From positions 2,449,001 through 2,513,000 of the forward strand of contig CP067346.1 in NCBI GenBank assembly GCA_021561035.1: 64,000 bases of DNA. The letters are read 5' to 3'. The DNA is from Clostridioides sp. ES-S-0054-01 (GTDB lineage Bacteria; Bacillota; Clostridia; Peptostreptococcales; Peptostreptococcaceae). A program made the position numbers and the translations under genes. Numbering within the stretch: position 1 is the first letter of the stretch; every line of letters begins with the position of its first letter. The notes under the pieces were generated by a model. That model saw only the letters and a program-made list of their open reading frames with translations. It was not told the DNA's origin and did not search any database. Below, piece after piece: positions 44,857 to 53,001 of this stretch.

Positions 44857-45750
44857 TTATTTATCATTATATCCAAAATTATTTATATAATTTTGTAAAT
44901 TTCTCCAATTTTCTTTGACTTTAACCCATAATTGAAGATTTATTTGTGAACCTAAAAGTAATTCTATATCTTGTCTTGCTGATTTGCCTATTCCTTTTAG
45001 TTTCCTACCATTTTTTCCTATTATTATTCCCTTATGTGAATCTCTTTCACAGTATATTACGGCAGATACATCTACTATTTCTTTATCATTTCTTGCTTTC
45101 ATTTTTTCAATTTCAACAGCTACGCCATGAGGTATTTCATCATTAAGATAATGAAGAACTTTTTCTCTTATAAGTTCTGCTATTAATACCCTCTCTGGCT
45201 GGTCTGTAATCATATAATCTGGAAAATACTTTGGACCTTCTTCTAAATAATTTTGTATAACTTTTATTAGAGTATCCGTATTCTTTCCTTTTAATGCTGA
45301 TATTGGTACTATTTCTTTAAAAATACCTTCATTATCATACATTTTGATTATATCAAATAGCTCATCTTTTTGGTCTAGTTGGTCTATTTTGTTTACAACT
45401 AGAATTATTGGTGTTTTAACACTTCTTAAATCCTCTATTATCTTTCTATCTCCAGGACCTATTTTTTTAGAATCATCAACTACAAATAATATTAAATCCA
45501 CATTTTTAAAGGCTTCCGTTGCTGCCTTTACCATAAATTCACCTAATTTATTTTTTGGTTTATGAATACCTGGTGTATCTAAAAATACTATCTGCATCTC
45601 TTCATCTGTATATACTGCTTGTATTGTATTTCTTGTAGTTTGAGGCTTATCACTCATTATAGCTATTTTTTCTCCAACTACATTATTCATTAAAGTAGAT
45701 TTTCCTACATTTGGTCTACCTACTATACTGACAAAACCTGATTTAAACAT
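44857..45750 (-). CDS. era: GTPase Era
   Basis: A 297-residue GTPase needed for 30S ribosome assembly. G1 GRPNVGKST (11-19), G3 DTPGIH (about 59-64), G4 NKID (about 122-125), and a C-terminal KH domain (about 200-290, GIIIGKNGRKLKGIGKSARQDIE) that binds the 3' end of 16S rRNA. Normal length. Genes around it (cdd, dgkA, ybeY, phoH) are its usual Firmicute neighbours. Confidence 0.97.
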   Translation of the reverse strand: MFKSGFVSIVGRPNVGKSTLMNNVVGEKIAIMSDKPQTTRNTIQAVYTDEEMQIVFLDTPGIHKPKNKLGEFMVKAATEAFKNVDLILFVVDDSKKIGPGDRKIIEDLRSVKTPIILVVNKIDQLDQKDELFDIIKMYDNEGIFKEIVPISALKGKNTDTLIKVIQNYLEEGPKYFPDYMITDQPERVLIAELIREKVLHYLNDEIPHGVAVEIEKMKARNDKEIVDVSAVIYCERDSHKGIIIGKNGRKLKGIGKSARQDIELLLGSQINLQLWVKVKENWRNLQNYINNFGYNDK

Positions 45751-45816
45751 TAACTGTCTCCTAACTTTTTTATCTTCTTGTTTTAATTACTTTAAATTTA
45801 TTTATATTTTTTAAAT

Positions 45817-46218
45817 CTATTTTAAATCATTTCCAGAGAAATAGTTTGGCAACAAATCCTTTATATCATGCTCAAACACCTCTCCTTTAGTATATCCTGT
45901 TATTATTTTTATATCAGAACCAAACTCTATAATTACCTGCCTGCATATTCCACAAGGATATGTTTGCTCATTATTTTCTGAGTTATCACTTGCTATAGCT
46001 ATTTTATATATATCCTTATCACCTTCTGATATTGCTTTAAAAATAGCTGTTCTTTCTGCACAATTTGTTCCACCTAATGATGCACATTCTATATTACATC
46101 CAGTATAAACTTTACCACTCTTAGTTAAAAGAGCTGCACCCACTCTAAAGCTCGAGTAAGGAGAATAAGAATGTTGTCTGGCATCTTCTGCCAACCTTAA
46201 CAATTCTATGTTATCCAC
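45817..46218 (-). CDS. cdd: Cytidine deaminase
   Basis: A 133-residue tetrameric-type cytidine deaminase (cytidine to uridine + ammonia). Zinc ligands are Cys53 in TNCAERTA with catalytic Glu55, and Cys89 and Cys92 in YPCGICRQ. SYSPYSSFRVGAAL is the substrate-binding N-terminal motif. I choose the GTG at 46218, eight bases after AGGAGGA; the frame is open 21 bases further but covers the ribosome binding site. Confidence 0.95.
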   Translation of the reverse strand: MDNIELLRLAEDARQHSYSPYSSFRVGAALLTKSGKVYTGCNIECASLGGTNCAERTAIFKAISEGDKDIYKIAIASDNSENNEQTYPCGICRQVIIEFGSDIKIITGYTKGEVFEHDIKDLLPNYFSGNDLK

Positions 46219-46336
46219 AACAGTTCCTCCTGTATACAATAATTAAAAGTTATTTTTATTTAATACTCTACATTATATCATAAAAATTTAATTAGCACAG
46301 ATTTGTTTTATTTTAAATATTTTATGTACATTTATT

Positions 46337-47056
46337 TTAATTATAGAACATTCCAAGCTGAAATACTAATATAGCTATCAATACACCTAATAAAGCTCCA
46401 GCTATAGTCTCCCAAAATGTATGTATTTTTCCTTCAATCCTACTTTGGGCAACTAATACAGCCATTATATATGCAAGAGTAGATGCAACGACTCTTTCAG
46501 TCATAAGTGTAATTGCAGTTGCTATGGCAAATGATAAAGCAGCATGACCACTTGGCATTCCCCCTTTTAGAGGAGTACCTGTAGAAGTCAATGCTTTTAC
46601 AACTACAACAGCTATAAGAACCAATAATATACATATCAAGGTTATATGTAATTCTGATTCTCTTATTTTATAAATTAATATCCCAGATATATCTGTCAAT
46701 TTATCATAAAACAAAATATATCCAACTACTACTGAGTTTAGTGCTGCTACTAAAACACCACCAGCTGCAACATCTTTTGCTATCTTAGCAAGCACATGAT
46801 ATTCATCAGTTACTAAATCAACAGCTTTTTCTATAGCTGTATTAAACATCTCAGCAACTACAACTAAACATATGGCCATAAGTAACATTATCATTTCTAA
46901 TTTTGAAAAGTTAAAAAACAAACTTATTATAAGAACAGCAACCGAACCTAAATAATGTATTTTCATGTTTCTTTCAAATTTAAATGTATACAATATCCCT
47001 TCTATAGCTGCATTAAACGCTTTAATTATACCTTGACGAGTTTTTTCTGGTTTCAT
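46337..47056 (-). CDS. Fusion of diacylglycerol/undecaprenol kinase and PAP2 phosphatase
   Basis: A 239-residue membrane protein. Residues 1-120 are a prokaryotic DgkA-type kinase (FNAAIEGILYTFKFERNMKIH; catalytic Glu69 in AEMFNTAIEKAVD; KDVAAGGVLVAA). Residues 125-239 are a PAP2 phosphatase with PSGH at 168-171 and the SRIEGKIHT motif (His212). In Gram-positives the kinase part phosphorylates undecaprenol, while PAP2 enzymes dephosphorylate undecaprenyl pyrophosphate, so one polypeptide may handle both lipid-carrier steps (inference). The usual neighbour order ybeY-dgkA-cdd-era is kept. Confidence 0.88.
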   Translation of the reverse strand: MKPEKTRQGIIKAFNAAIEGILYTFKFERNMKIHYLGSVAVLIISLFFNFSKLEMIMLLMAICLVVVAEMFNTAIEKAVDLVTDEYHVLAKIAKDVAAGGVLVAALNSVVVGYILFYDKLTDISGILIYKIRESELHITLICILLVLIAVVVVKALTSTGTPLKGGMPSGHAALSFAIATAITLMTERVVASTLAYIMAVLVAQSRIEGKIHTFWETIAGALLGVLIAILVFQLGMFYN

Positions 47057-47061
47057 AAAAA

Positions 47062-47523
47062 CTACTCCCTTGTTATGTTTAACTTATTTAATATGTGCTC
47101 TTCTTTTTCTCTCATTTCCTTTGCATTTTCATCTGTATCGTGGTCATAACCTAAAAGATGAAACATACTATGACATATTAAAAAACATACTTCTCTTTCA
47201 AAACTATGATTATACTCTATACTCTGTTCTAATGCTCTTTCAAGAGATACTACTATATCACCTAGAGATTCTTCCTCTAACTCAACATCCTCAAAATCAT
47301 CACTTAAAAGAGGAAATGATAAAACATCAGTCACTCTATCAACTCCTCTATATTCTCTATTTAATTCATGAATCTCTTTATTATCTACAAAAGAAAGACT
47401 CACTTCATAATTATCATCATATCCTTCATAATCTAAACATTCTAAGATTATATCCTTTATCTTTTCAATTAACTCCTCATTTACTTCTAATTTATCTTGT
47501 CTATCATCTAATATCAAATCCAT
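47062..47523 (-). CDS. ybeY: Endoribonuclease YbeY
   Basis: A 153-residue metal-dependent RNase for 16S rRNA 3' maturation and ribosome quality control. The zinc motif H118-x3-H122-x5-H128 is visible in CHSMFHLLGYDHD, with Arg in REYRGVDRVTDVLSFP. Starts at ATG 47523, 56 bases after phoH. Confidence 0.96.
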   Translation of the reverse strand: MDLILDDRQDKLEVNEELIEKIKDIILECLDYEGYDDNYEVSLSFVDNKEIHELNREYRGVDRVTDVLSFPLLSDDFEDVELEEESLGDIVVSLERALEQSIEYNHSFEREVCFLICHSMFHLLGYDHDTDENAKEMREKEEHILNKLNITRE

Positions 47524-47579
47524 TAACTACACCTACTTTTTATTCATTAATAATGCTATATATCTATATTACTACACTT

Positions 47580-48596
47580 TTACTTTCTTTTGAAAGTCTT
47601 TTCCTGTATTTTCACTTTTTTACGTTCTTCTTTTTTAAATTCTTCTCTTTTATTGTGTTTCTCATAAGCTCTTATTATTCTCTGCACCAATTCATGTCTT
47701 ACAACATCTCTATCTGTTAACATTATAGACCCAATCCCTGGAACTCCTTTAAGAATCTCTGTAGCTTGTATTAGACCACTCTTCTTATTTTGTGGTAAAT
47801 CGGTTTGCGTTACATCACCTGTAACTACAGCTTTAGAACCAAATCCTAGTCTAGTTAAAAACATTTTCATTTGTTCAGAAGTAGTGTTTTGAGCTTCATC
47901 TAATATTATAAATGAGTTATCAAGTGTTCTACCTCTCATGAATGCAAGTGGTGCGACCTCAATAGTACCTCTTTCTAAGTATTTATTAAATTTATCAGCA
48001 CCCAACATTTCAAATAGTGCATCGTATAATGGTCTTAAATATGGATCAACTTTGTCCTTTAAGTCTCCTGGTAAAAAACCTAGACTCTCTCCTGCTTCCA
48101 CAGCTGGTCTTGTAAGTATAATTCTACTAACTTCATCTCTTTTAAAGGCCTTTACTGCCATAGCAACAGCAAGATAAGTCTTTCCTGTTCCAGCAGGTCC
48201 AACGCCAAAAGTTATATCATTATTTTCTATAAGTTTTATATATTCTTTTTGACCTAAAGTTTTAGGTTGAACAGCTTTACCTCTTTGAGTTATGACAATT
48301 GTTCCCTCAAGTTCTTTTATTTTTTGTTCACTACCTTCAAGTAAAAGAGATAATGAATAAGAAATACTCTGTTTGTCTAAATGCTTACCATTTGATACAG
48401 TTTGATGTAATTCATTCATAAGCTTTAATGCAGAATCTACATTCTTTTCTTCTCCAATTAAAATTATATTTCCTTCTCTAAGTATTACATCTATATTTAA
48501 AGTCTTCTCTATTAATTTTACATTCTCATCAAAGTTGCCAAATAACTCTCTTTCAAAGTTACCATCTGCTATTGTAAATTTCTTTTGTATTATCAA
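47580..48596 (-). CDS. phoH: PhoH-like ATPase
   Basis: A 338-residue PhoH/YbeZ-type P-loop ATPase. There is an N-terminal KH-like region, then Walker A GPAGTGKTYLA and Walker B FIILDEAQNTT, with motif LGFLPGDLKDKVDPYLRPLYDAL. It acts with YbeY in RNA metabolism. The start is the TTG at 48596 after GGAGG (spacing 10). The frame runs open for another 49 codons into the end of yqfD, but that translation is low-complexity Ile/Lys and is only the shadow of yqfD's Asn-rich tail. Confidence 0.92.
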   Translation of the reverse strand: MIIQKKFTIADGNFERELFGNFDENVKLIEKTLNIDVILREGNIILIGEEKNVDSALKLMNELHQTVSNGKHLDKQSISYSLSLLLEGSEQKIKELEGTIVITQRGKAVQPKTLGQKEYIKLIENNDITFGVGPAGTGKTYLAVAMAVKAFKRDEVSRIILTRPAVEAGESLGFLPGDLKDKVDPYLRPLYDALFEMLGADKFNKYLERGTIEVAPLAFMRGRTLDNSFIILDEAQNTTSEQMKMFLTRLGFGSKAVVTGDVTQTDLPQNKKSGLIQATEILKGVPGIGSIMLTDRDVVRHELVQRIIRAYEKHNKREEFKKEERKKVKIQEKTFKRK

Positions 48597-48633
48597 TTGA
48601 ATTAGTCCTCCTAAAATTTTAAGTTTAATTTTA

Positions 48634-49977
48634 TTAGTTGTTATTGCTATTATTATTTTGATTATTATTACTATTTTGATTACTATTATTTTCACTAGGA
48701 TTGTTTTGGTCTTTATTATCCTTATTATCCTCATCAAATTCATTTCTTATATCATTTAATGGTCTCTTTTCTGGATTGGAAGGAACTTCCTCTTCACCTT
48801 CATTTGGTTTACTTTCTTCCTTTATAAACCTTTCTGCTTCTGATTTACTAAGAGGATAAATTTTAGCAATATTTTCACTAGTTTGAACTGTTATTAAATA
48901 TTCTAACATATTTTTATTGACCTTAAAATTATGTTTTACATCTATTATTCTAGCCGAAGCTGGGATTATATATTCTAACTCTTTTAAAGCTTTTTCAGAT
49001 AATTCTTTTTTTAACTCTTCTTTATTCCTTTTTACTTCAACTTTTTTTGTTTCATAAAAAGTACTCGTCTTTATCTTTATCGGAAAAGTATAGTCTCCTA
49101 TTGATAATTTTTTTTCTTTATTTTCAACAACATAATCTTTATACTTTATGTTTTTTCTCATTGTAAATTCTTTATCATAAAAACTTAGTGTATATATATT
49201 TTTCTTTTCTCCAGTCTTTTTATTTACAGTATCTACATAACTTGCCTTTTTTTTGGATTCATAAAAAGTACTTGCCCATACTTCTGGTATTGATTTTGTA
49301 TTAGCTCCATTTAATAAAACATCTCCCTTTTGTACTATATCTCCAGACTTAATTACTGATTTACCACTTCTAGGGATTACCTTTTCTATTATACCATTTT
49401 TTAAAGCAATTACATTACAATAATTTGATTGGTCTGTAGATTTTAAGGATTCTGCCTTTTTTGTGACAGTAACAAATATATTTGTTCCTTTTACATTAAT
49501 AGATAAATATGCCACATCATTAAATTTAGACATCATATGGTCTCTAACTTCTTTTCTATCAATACTCTTCTTGTAAACACCTGGTCTTACTCCAACCTTG
49601 TAAAGCTCACTTTTAAGAGCTTCTTTTTTTATACCTTCAGGAGATTGTATATATACATCTGTCACAAACTGTGATGTTGACATCAATAAAAATAAAGAGA
49701 CAACAGCACAAATCCACATACCTTTGTGCTTATAAACTCTTTTGATAATAAAAGGAACACCTGTTTTTTGTTTTACTTTTATATCAAATTTACTTCCTCT
49801 ATAAACATTCTTAAATTCTTTTATATCTTGTCTATCTATATGAAACTCCATTTTAGTATTTTTTATTCTAGTTACATTGTAAACACTTATACCATTTCTT
49901 ATAAGATGATTTAAAAATTGTTCGAGTCCTACTCCTTCTACAACTATAACGTAGTATCCCCTTATAAAACTTATCAA
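48634..49977 (-). CDS. yqfD: Sporulation protein YqfD
   Basis: A 447-residue YqfD-family protein (SpoIV-related). A transmembrane helix lies at about 88-105 (GMWICAVVSLFLLMSTS) and a large extracytoplasmic domain follows (PEGIKKEALKSELYKVGVRPGVYKKSID...). The last about 55 residues are an Asp/Asn/Gln-rich low-complexity tail. In B. subtilis it is made in the mother cell under sigma-E; role unknown. TTG start at 49977 after AGGAGGAGA. Paired with yqfC 12 bases upstream. Confidence 0.9.
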   Translation of the reverse strand: MISFIRGYYVIVVEGVGLEQFLNHLIRNGISVYNVTRIKNTKMEFHIDRQDIKEFKNVYRGSKFDIKVKQKTGVPFIIKRVYKHKGMWICAVVSLFLLMSTSQFVTDVYIQSPEGIKKEALKSELYKVGVRPGVYKKSIDRKEVRDHMMSKFNDVAYLSINVKGTNIFVTVTKKAESLKSTDQSNYCNVIALKNGIIEKVIPRSGKSVIKSGDIVQKGDVLLNGANTKSIPEVWASTFYESKKKASYVDTVNKKTGEKKNIYTLSFYDKEFTMRKNIKYKDYVVENKEKKLSIGDYTFPIKIKTSTFYETKKVEVKRNKEELKKELSEKALKELEYIIPASARIIDVKHNFKVNKNMLEYLITVQTSENIAKIYPLSKSEAERFIKEESKPNEGEEEVPSNPEKRPLNDIRNEFDEDNKDNKDQNNPSENNSNQNSNNNQNNNSNNN

Positions 49978-49989
49978 GTGTATCTCCTC

Positions 49990-50226
49990 CTAATCAACAT
50001 ACTCAACATTGTATATAATTCCTTTTATACCTATCTCACTATCAGTAATATACTTAAGTGAAAGTTTATCTCCAGATATTTTAATTGTTTTAACCTTAGT
50101 CTTTATTCTTATTAAATCAACTTCATATTCTAATATTGATAGATAATTTTCTATACTAATAAACGTATTACTTGTAACAGTAATAACTGGTTGATTTACT
50201 TGTAAATCAGTGGATATTTCTAACAT
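49990..50226 (-). CDS. yqfC: Sporulation protein YqfC (YabP family)
   Basis: A 78-residue YabP/YqfC-family protein with the fold signature ITVTSNTFISIENYLSILEYEVDLIRIKT and the end TDSEIGIKGIIYNVEYVD. In Bacillus, yqfC and yqfD form a sigma-E operon. I use the ATG at 50226, eight bases after AAGGGGG; an ATG two codons earlier is almost on the ribosome binding site. First gene of the yqfC-to-recO cluster. Confidence 0.88.
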   Translation of the reverse strand: MLEISTDLQVNQPVITVTSNTFISIENYLSILEYEVDLIRIKTKVKTIKISGDKLSLKYITDSEIGIKGIIYNVEYVD

Positions 50227-50352
50227 AAGCATTACCCCCTTAATTAATTTTATGCTTGAAATAGGTATTTATGCACTTTATTGATGTTGTAACAGATTAG
50301 TTTTAAAATTTTTATATAATAAATACCTAATATTTAATATATTATTTAAAAA

Positions 50353-50402
50353 ATAAAAAGGTAATCATATTGATAAAAAATCAACATAATTACCTTTTTA
50401 TT
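50353..50402 (-). terminator. Terminator of hpf
   Basis: AAAAAGGTAAT (50355-50365) and ATTACCTTTTT (50389-50399) with inner pairing (ATTGAT/ATCAAC). T-rich on both strands. It separates hpf from the yqfC cluster. Confidence 0.88.
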
Positions 50403-50438
50403 TTTTTATATAAAATCTAAACGTATACAATTTTTTTA

Positions 50439-50993
50439 TTAGTCTTGTTCTATTAAACCATATCCACCAGCTTTACGCTTATACACTATGTTTATTTCAA
50501 AATTATCTTGATTTCTAAACATATAGAAATTATGTCCTACTAGTTCCATTTGAAGTATAGCCTCTTCAGAACTCATAGGTTTTACATTAAATTTCTTTCT
50601 TCTCTCTATAACTATATTTTCATCTTCATTATCATAATCATCAAATTCATTGCTATTATCTATAAAGTCAACATTTTCAAATCTTATGCTCTTATTATTT
50701 TGACCTTTGTCTTTAACTTTAGTTTTATATTTGACAACTTGTCTACTTAATTTGTCACAAACAATGTCAATTGCCGCATATAAATCGTCTTCTACATCTT
50801 CTGCTCTTATTATTTGCCCATTAATAGGAATTATTGTAACCTCCACTTTTTGTCTATCCTTTTTCGCACTTACTGTTACTTTCACTTCTGATTCAGGATC
50901 AAGGTATTTTTCTAACCTACTTAATTTTCCATCTACGTATCCTTTTATTCCGTCAGTTAATTTCATTTGTCTCCCAGATACTATTATTTGCAT
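50439..50993 (-). CDS. hpf: Ribosome hibernation promoting factor, long form
   Basis: A 184-residue long HPF. The N-terminal ribosome-binding domain (1-100) has LTDGIKGYVDGKLSRLEKYLDPES, and the C-terminal dimerisation domain (about 125-184) has RRKKFNVKPMSSEEAILQMELVGHNFYMFRNQDN. It dimerises 70S ribosomes into inactive 100S particles in stationary phase. ATG 50993 is five bases after GGGAGAGG; an upstream TTG in frame lies outside the ribosome binding site. Confidence 0.95.
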   Translation of the reverse strand: MQIIVSGRQMKLTDGIKGYVDGKLSRLEKYLDPESEVKVTVSAKKDRQKVEVTIIPINGQIIRAEDVEDDLYAAIDIVCDKLSRQVVKYKTKVKDKGQNNKSIRFENVDFIDNSNEFDDYDNEDENIVIERRKKFNVKPMSSEEAILQMELVGHNFYMFRNQDNFEINIVYKRKAGGYGLIEQD

Positions 50994-51185
50994 AAAAACC
51001 TCTCCCTTCAAGCCTTTCCAATTCTAATACTTTAATATGTTAATCTTTAAATACAATTTTTATAAATTTATTATATTTAAATTAATATTATTGTATATGA
51101 AAATGATTATTTTTAATAGTCTATTTATTTTTTCTTTAGTATGATATTATTAAAAGTACAGGGTAATTTACAAAATCTTTACATA

Positions 51186-51683
51186 CTATTTATTAATAAA
51201 CCATATAAAATAGTTCAAAAATCCTGCATAAACAAGCCACATCAAATAAATCAAATTTATGTATCCAGATCTCTTATCTATTTTAGAAAACTTCGAAATC
51301 ATTACTATAGAAACTAAAATCATTATTATTATATCTATTAAAGCTGTAAATCTAAGTCCAAAACCAAAAAATAATATACTCCAAACAAAGTTTAATACAA
51401 GTTGTAATACATAATAAAAAATCGCATCTCTTACTTTAGGTAAATTGTAACCCTTTCTTAATATTAGGTATGAAGATATACCCATCAATATGTACAATAC
51501 AGTCCAAACTATAGGAAAGATAAAAGCTGGTGGTGCAAAGCTTGGCTTTGTGAGTTGCAAATAGTAGGTTGAAATATCTGTACCACTAATAATCATTGCT
51601 AAAGTGCTACTTAAGTAACCTATTATTAATGGTATCAATATGTTTATCAAAAAATTTCTAATTTCTTTTACTGATATAATCAA
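51186..51683 (-). CDS. tspO: TspO/MBR family membrane protein
   Basis: A 165-residue five-helix protein of the TspO (translocator/benzodiazepine receptor) family. KPSFAPPAFIFPIVWTVLYILMGISSYLI and LNFVWSILFFGFGLRFTALI are its signatures (W-x-x-F-P and N-x-x-W). TspO proteins bind porphyrins and related ligands; the role in anaerobes is unclear. Its own transcription unit between hpf and yqeY. Confidence 0.9.
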   Translation of the reverse strand: MIISVKEIRNFLINILIPLIIGYLSSTLAMIISGTDISTYYLQLTKPSFAPPAFIFPIVWTVLYILMGISSYLILRKGYNLPKVRDAIFYYVLQLVLNFVWSILFFGFGLRFTALIDIIIMILVSIVMISKFSKIDKRSGYINLIYLMWLVYAGFLNYFIWFINK

Positions 51684-51754
51684 ATTTTTCCCCTTCTTTC
51701 AAAATTTTCTTTGATTATAGATATGCTCAGATATGACTTGTTATTCCCAAAAAC

Positions 51755-51787
51755 TATAAAAAGCCTAGAGATTTCTCTCTAGGCTAT
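51755..51787 (-). terminator. Terminator of rpsU-yqeY
   Basis: AGCCTAGAGA (51762-51771) with TCTCTAGGCT (51775-51784), then five T on the minus strand. It is seven bases beyond the yqeY stop. Confidence 0.92.
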
Positions 51788-51793
51788 ATCAAT

Positions 51794-52237
51794 CTATTGT
51801 AAGTTTTGTTTTACCAACTTATTTATAAGTTTTCCATCAGCTCTTCCTTTAACCTTTGGTTGGATAACTGACATTATTTTTCCCATATCCTTCATAGAAG
51901 TTGCTCCTACTTCAGATATAGTAGATTTTACAATTTCTTCTAACTCTTCTTCGCTTAATTGTTGAGGTAGGTACTCTTTTAAAACTTCAATTTCAACTTC
52001 TGTTTCTTTTATTAAGTCTTCTCTTCCAGCTTTTTCAAATTCAACTAATGCATCTCTACGTTGCTTTAATTGCTTTGCTATTACATCGATAATTCCATCT
52101 TCATCAAGCTCGACTCTGTTATCAACCTCATACTGCTTTATAGAAGCTCTTATTAAAGTTACTACAGATTTTCTCACTGTATCTTTGTTTTTCATCGAAG
52201 ATTTCAAATCCTCTTGTAACTTTTGCTTAAGGGACAT
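51794..52237 (-). CDS. yqeY: YqeY/GatB-C-terminal-like protein
   Basis: A 147-residue YqeY protein: LKQKLQEDLKSSMKNKDTVRKSVVTLIRASIKQYEVD and EIEVLKEYLPQQLSEEELEEIV are family marks. It resembles the GatB tail domain that contacts tRNA; a role in tRNA quality control is suspected only. It follows rpsU, as in most Firmicutes. ATG 52237 after AGAGGTG. Confidence 0.92.
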   Translation of the reverse strand: MSLKQKLQEDLKSSMKNKDTVRKSVVTLIRASIKQYEVDNRVELDEDGIIDVIAKQLKQRRDALVEFEKAGREDLIKETEVEIEVLKEYLPQQLSEEELEEIVKSTISEVGATSMKDMGKIMSVIQPKVKGRADGKLINKLVKQNLQ

Positions 52238-52266
52238 CCCCTTCACCTCTTTATTCTTATTTACTA

Positions 52267-52446
52267 CTATTTCTTAGCGTTTTTTCTTCTTGCTGCTTCA
52301 GCTTTTTTCTTACGCTTAACGCTTGGCTTATCATAGTGCTCTCTTTTTCTCACTTCTGACATGATGCCAGACATTGCACATTGACGCTTGAATCTTCTTA
52401 AAGCGCTGTCTAATGTTTCATTCTCTCTAACTCTTACTTCTGACAT
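52267..52446 (-). CDS. rpsU: 30S ribosomal protein S21
   Basis: A 59-residue S21, too short for most ORF filters. It starts [20 protein letters not shown], continues with a second segment containing [16 protein letters not shown], and ends in a Lys/Arg-rich tail. Normal length for Firmicutes. GGAGGGAGGG precedes the ATG. Cotranscribed with yqeY 29 bases on. Confidence 0.96.
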   Translation of the reverse strand: MSEVRVRENETLDSALRRFKRQCAMSGIMSEVRKREHYDKPSVKRKKKAEAARRKNAKK

Positions 52447-52503
52447 TTCTTTTTCCCTCCCTCCAATAGCGCAATTATGCTGGGACTGTAACTATGTTCT
52501 TTT

Positions 52504-52566
52504 TGCATAATATGCATTACAACCTAACACTTTGTTTATTATAAACTAAATTTTTACTTTTATCAA
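52504..52566 (-). promoter_or_regulatory. Promoter and leader palindrome of rpsU-yqeY
   Basis: On the minus strand TTGATA (52566-52561), 17 bases, TATAAT (52543-52538): a strong sigma-A promoter. In the leader, TGCATATTATGCA (52516-52504) is a 13-base palindrome that would form a short hairpin about 60 bases before the start codon. Confidence 0.8.
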
Positions 52567-52608
52567 GTATTTTTATCAAGAAGAAACTCAATTTTTCAAT
52601 AATTTAGT

Positions 52609-52959
52609 TTAGTTTTGTCCCGCTTCGTAATTAGGAAGCTTTTTACCAGCTAAAATATGATAGTGCAAATGTTTAACTTCTTGCCCTCCATCACTTCCAC
52701 AATTATTTATGATTCTGAATCCAGTTTGGTCAAAACCTTTCTCTTTAGCTATTTTATTAATAACAACATGAATATGTGACACAATGTCCATCTCTTTATC
52801 AGTAATATCAATTAAACTATCATAATGTTTTTTAGGTACAACTAATATATGGTATGGAGCAACTGGGTTCAAGTCATTAAACGCTAAGACTCTATCATCT
52901 TCATAAACTTTAGTTGAAGGTATTTCTCCGTTCGCTATTTTACAAAAAATACAATCCAT
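52609..52959 (-). CDS. HIT-family (HINT-like) nucleotide hydrolase
   Basis: A 116-residue protein with the zinc-like CIFCKI start and the histidine triad H97-L-H99-Y-H101 (HLHYHILAG). HINT proteins hydrolyse nucleoside phosphoramidates. ATG 52959 is preceded by AGGAGG. It sits in the conserved cluster mtaB-hit-rpsU. Confidence 0.95.
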   Translation of the reverse strand: MDCIFCKIANGEIPSTKVYEDDRVLAFNDLNPVAPYHILVVPKKHYDSLIDITDKEMDIVSHIHVVINKIAKEKGFDQTGFRIINNCGSDGGQEVKHLHYHILAGKKLPNYEAGQN

Positions 52960-53001
52960 TTTTTCCACCTCCTATCTTATAAATATTATAATTTCTACAT
53001 G

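Noticed and set aside
47070..47720. Plus-strand open frame of 216 codons opposite ybeY and phoH
   Set aside because: Its translation is rich in Leu, Tyr and His without domain features and lies wholly opposite clear conserved genes. It is an antisense shadow.
47580..48743. N-terminal extension of phoH by 49 residues
   Set aside because: The extension is low-complexity Ile/Lys translated from the Asn-rich end of yqfD. A GGAGG followed by TTG at 48596 gives the expected family start.
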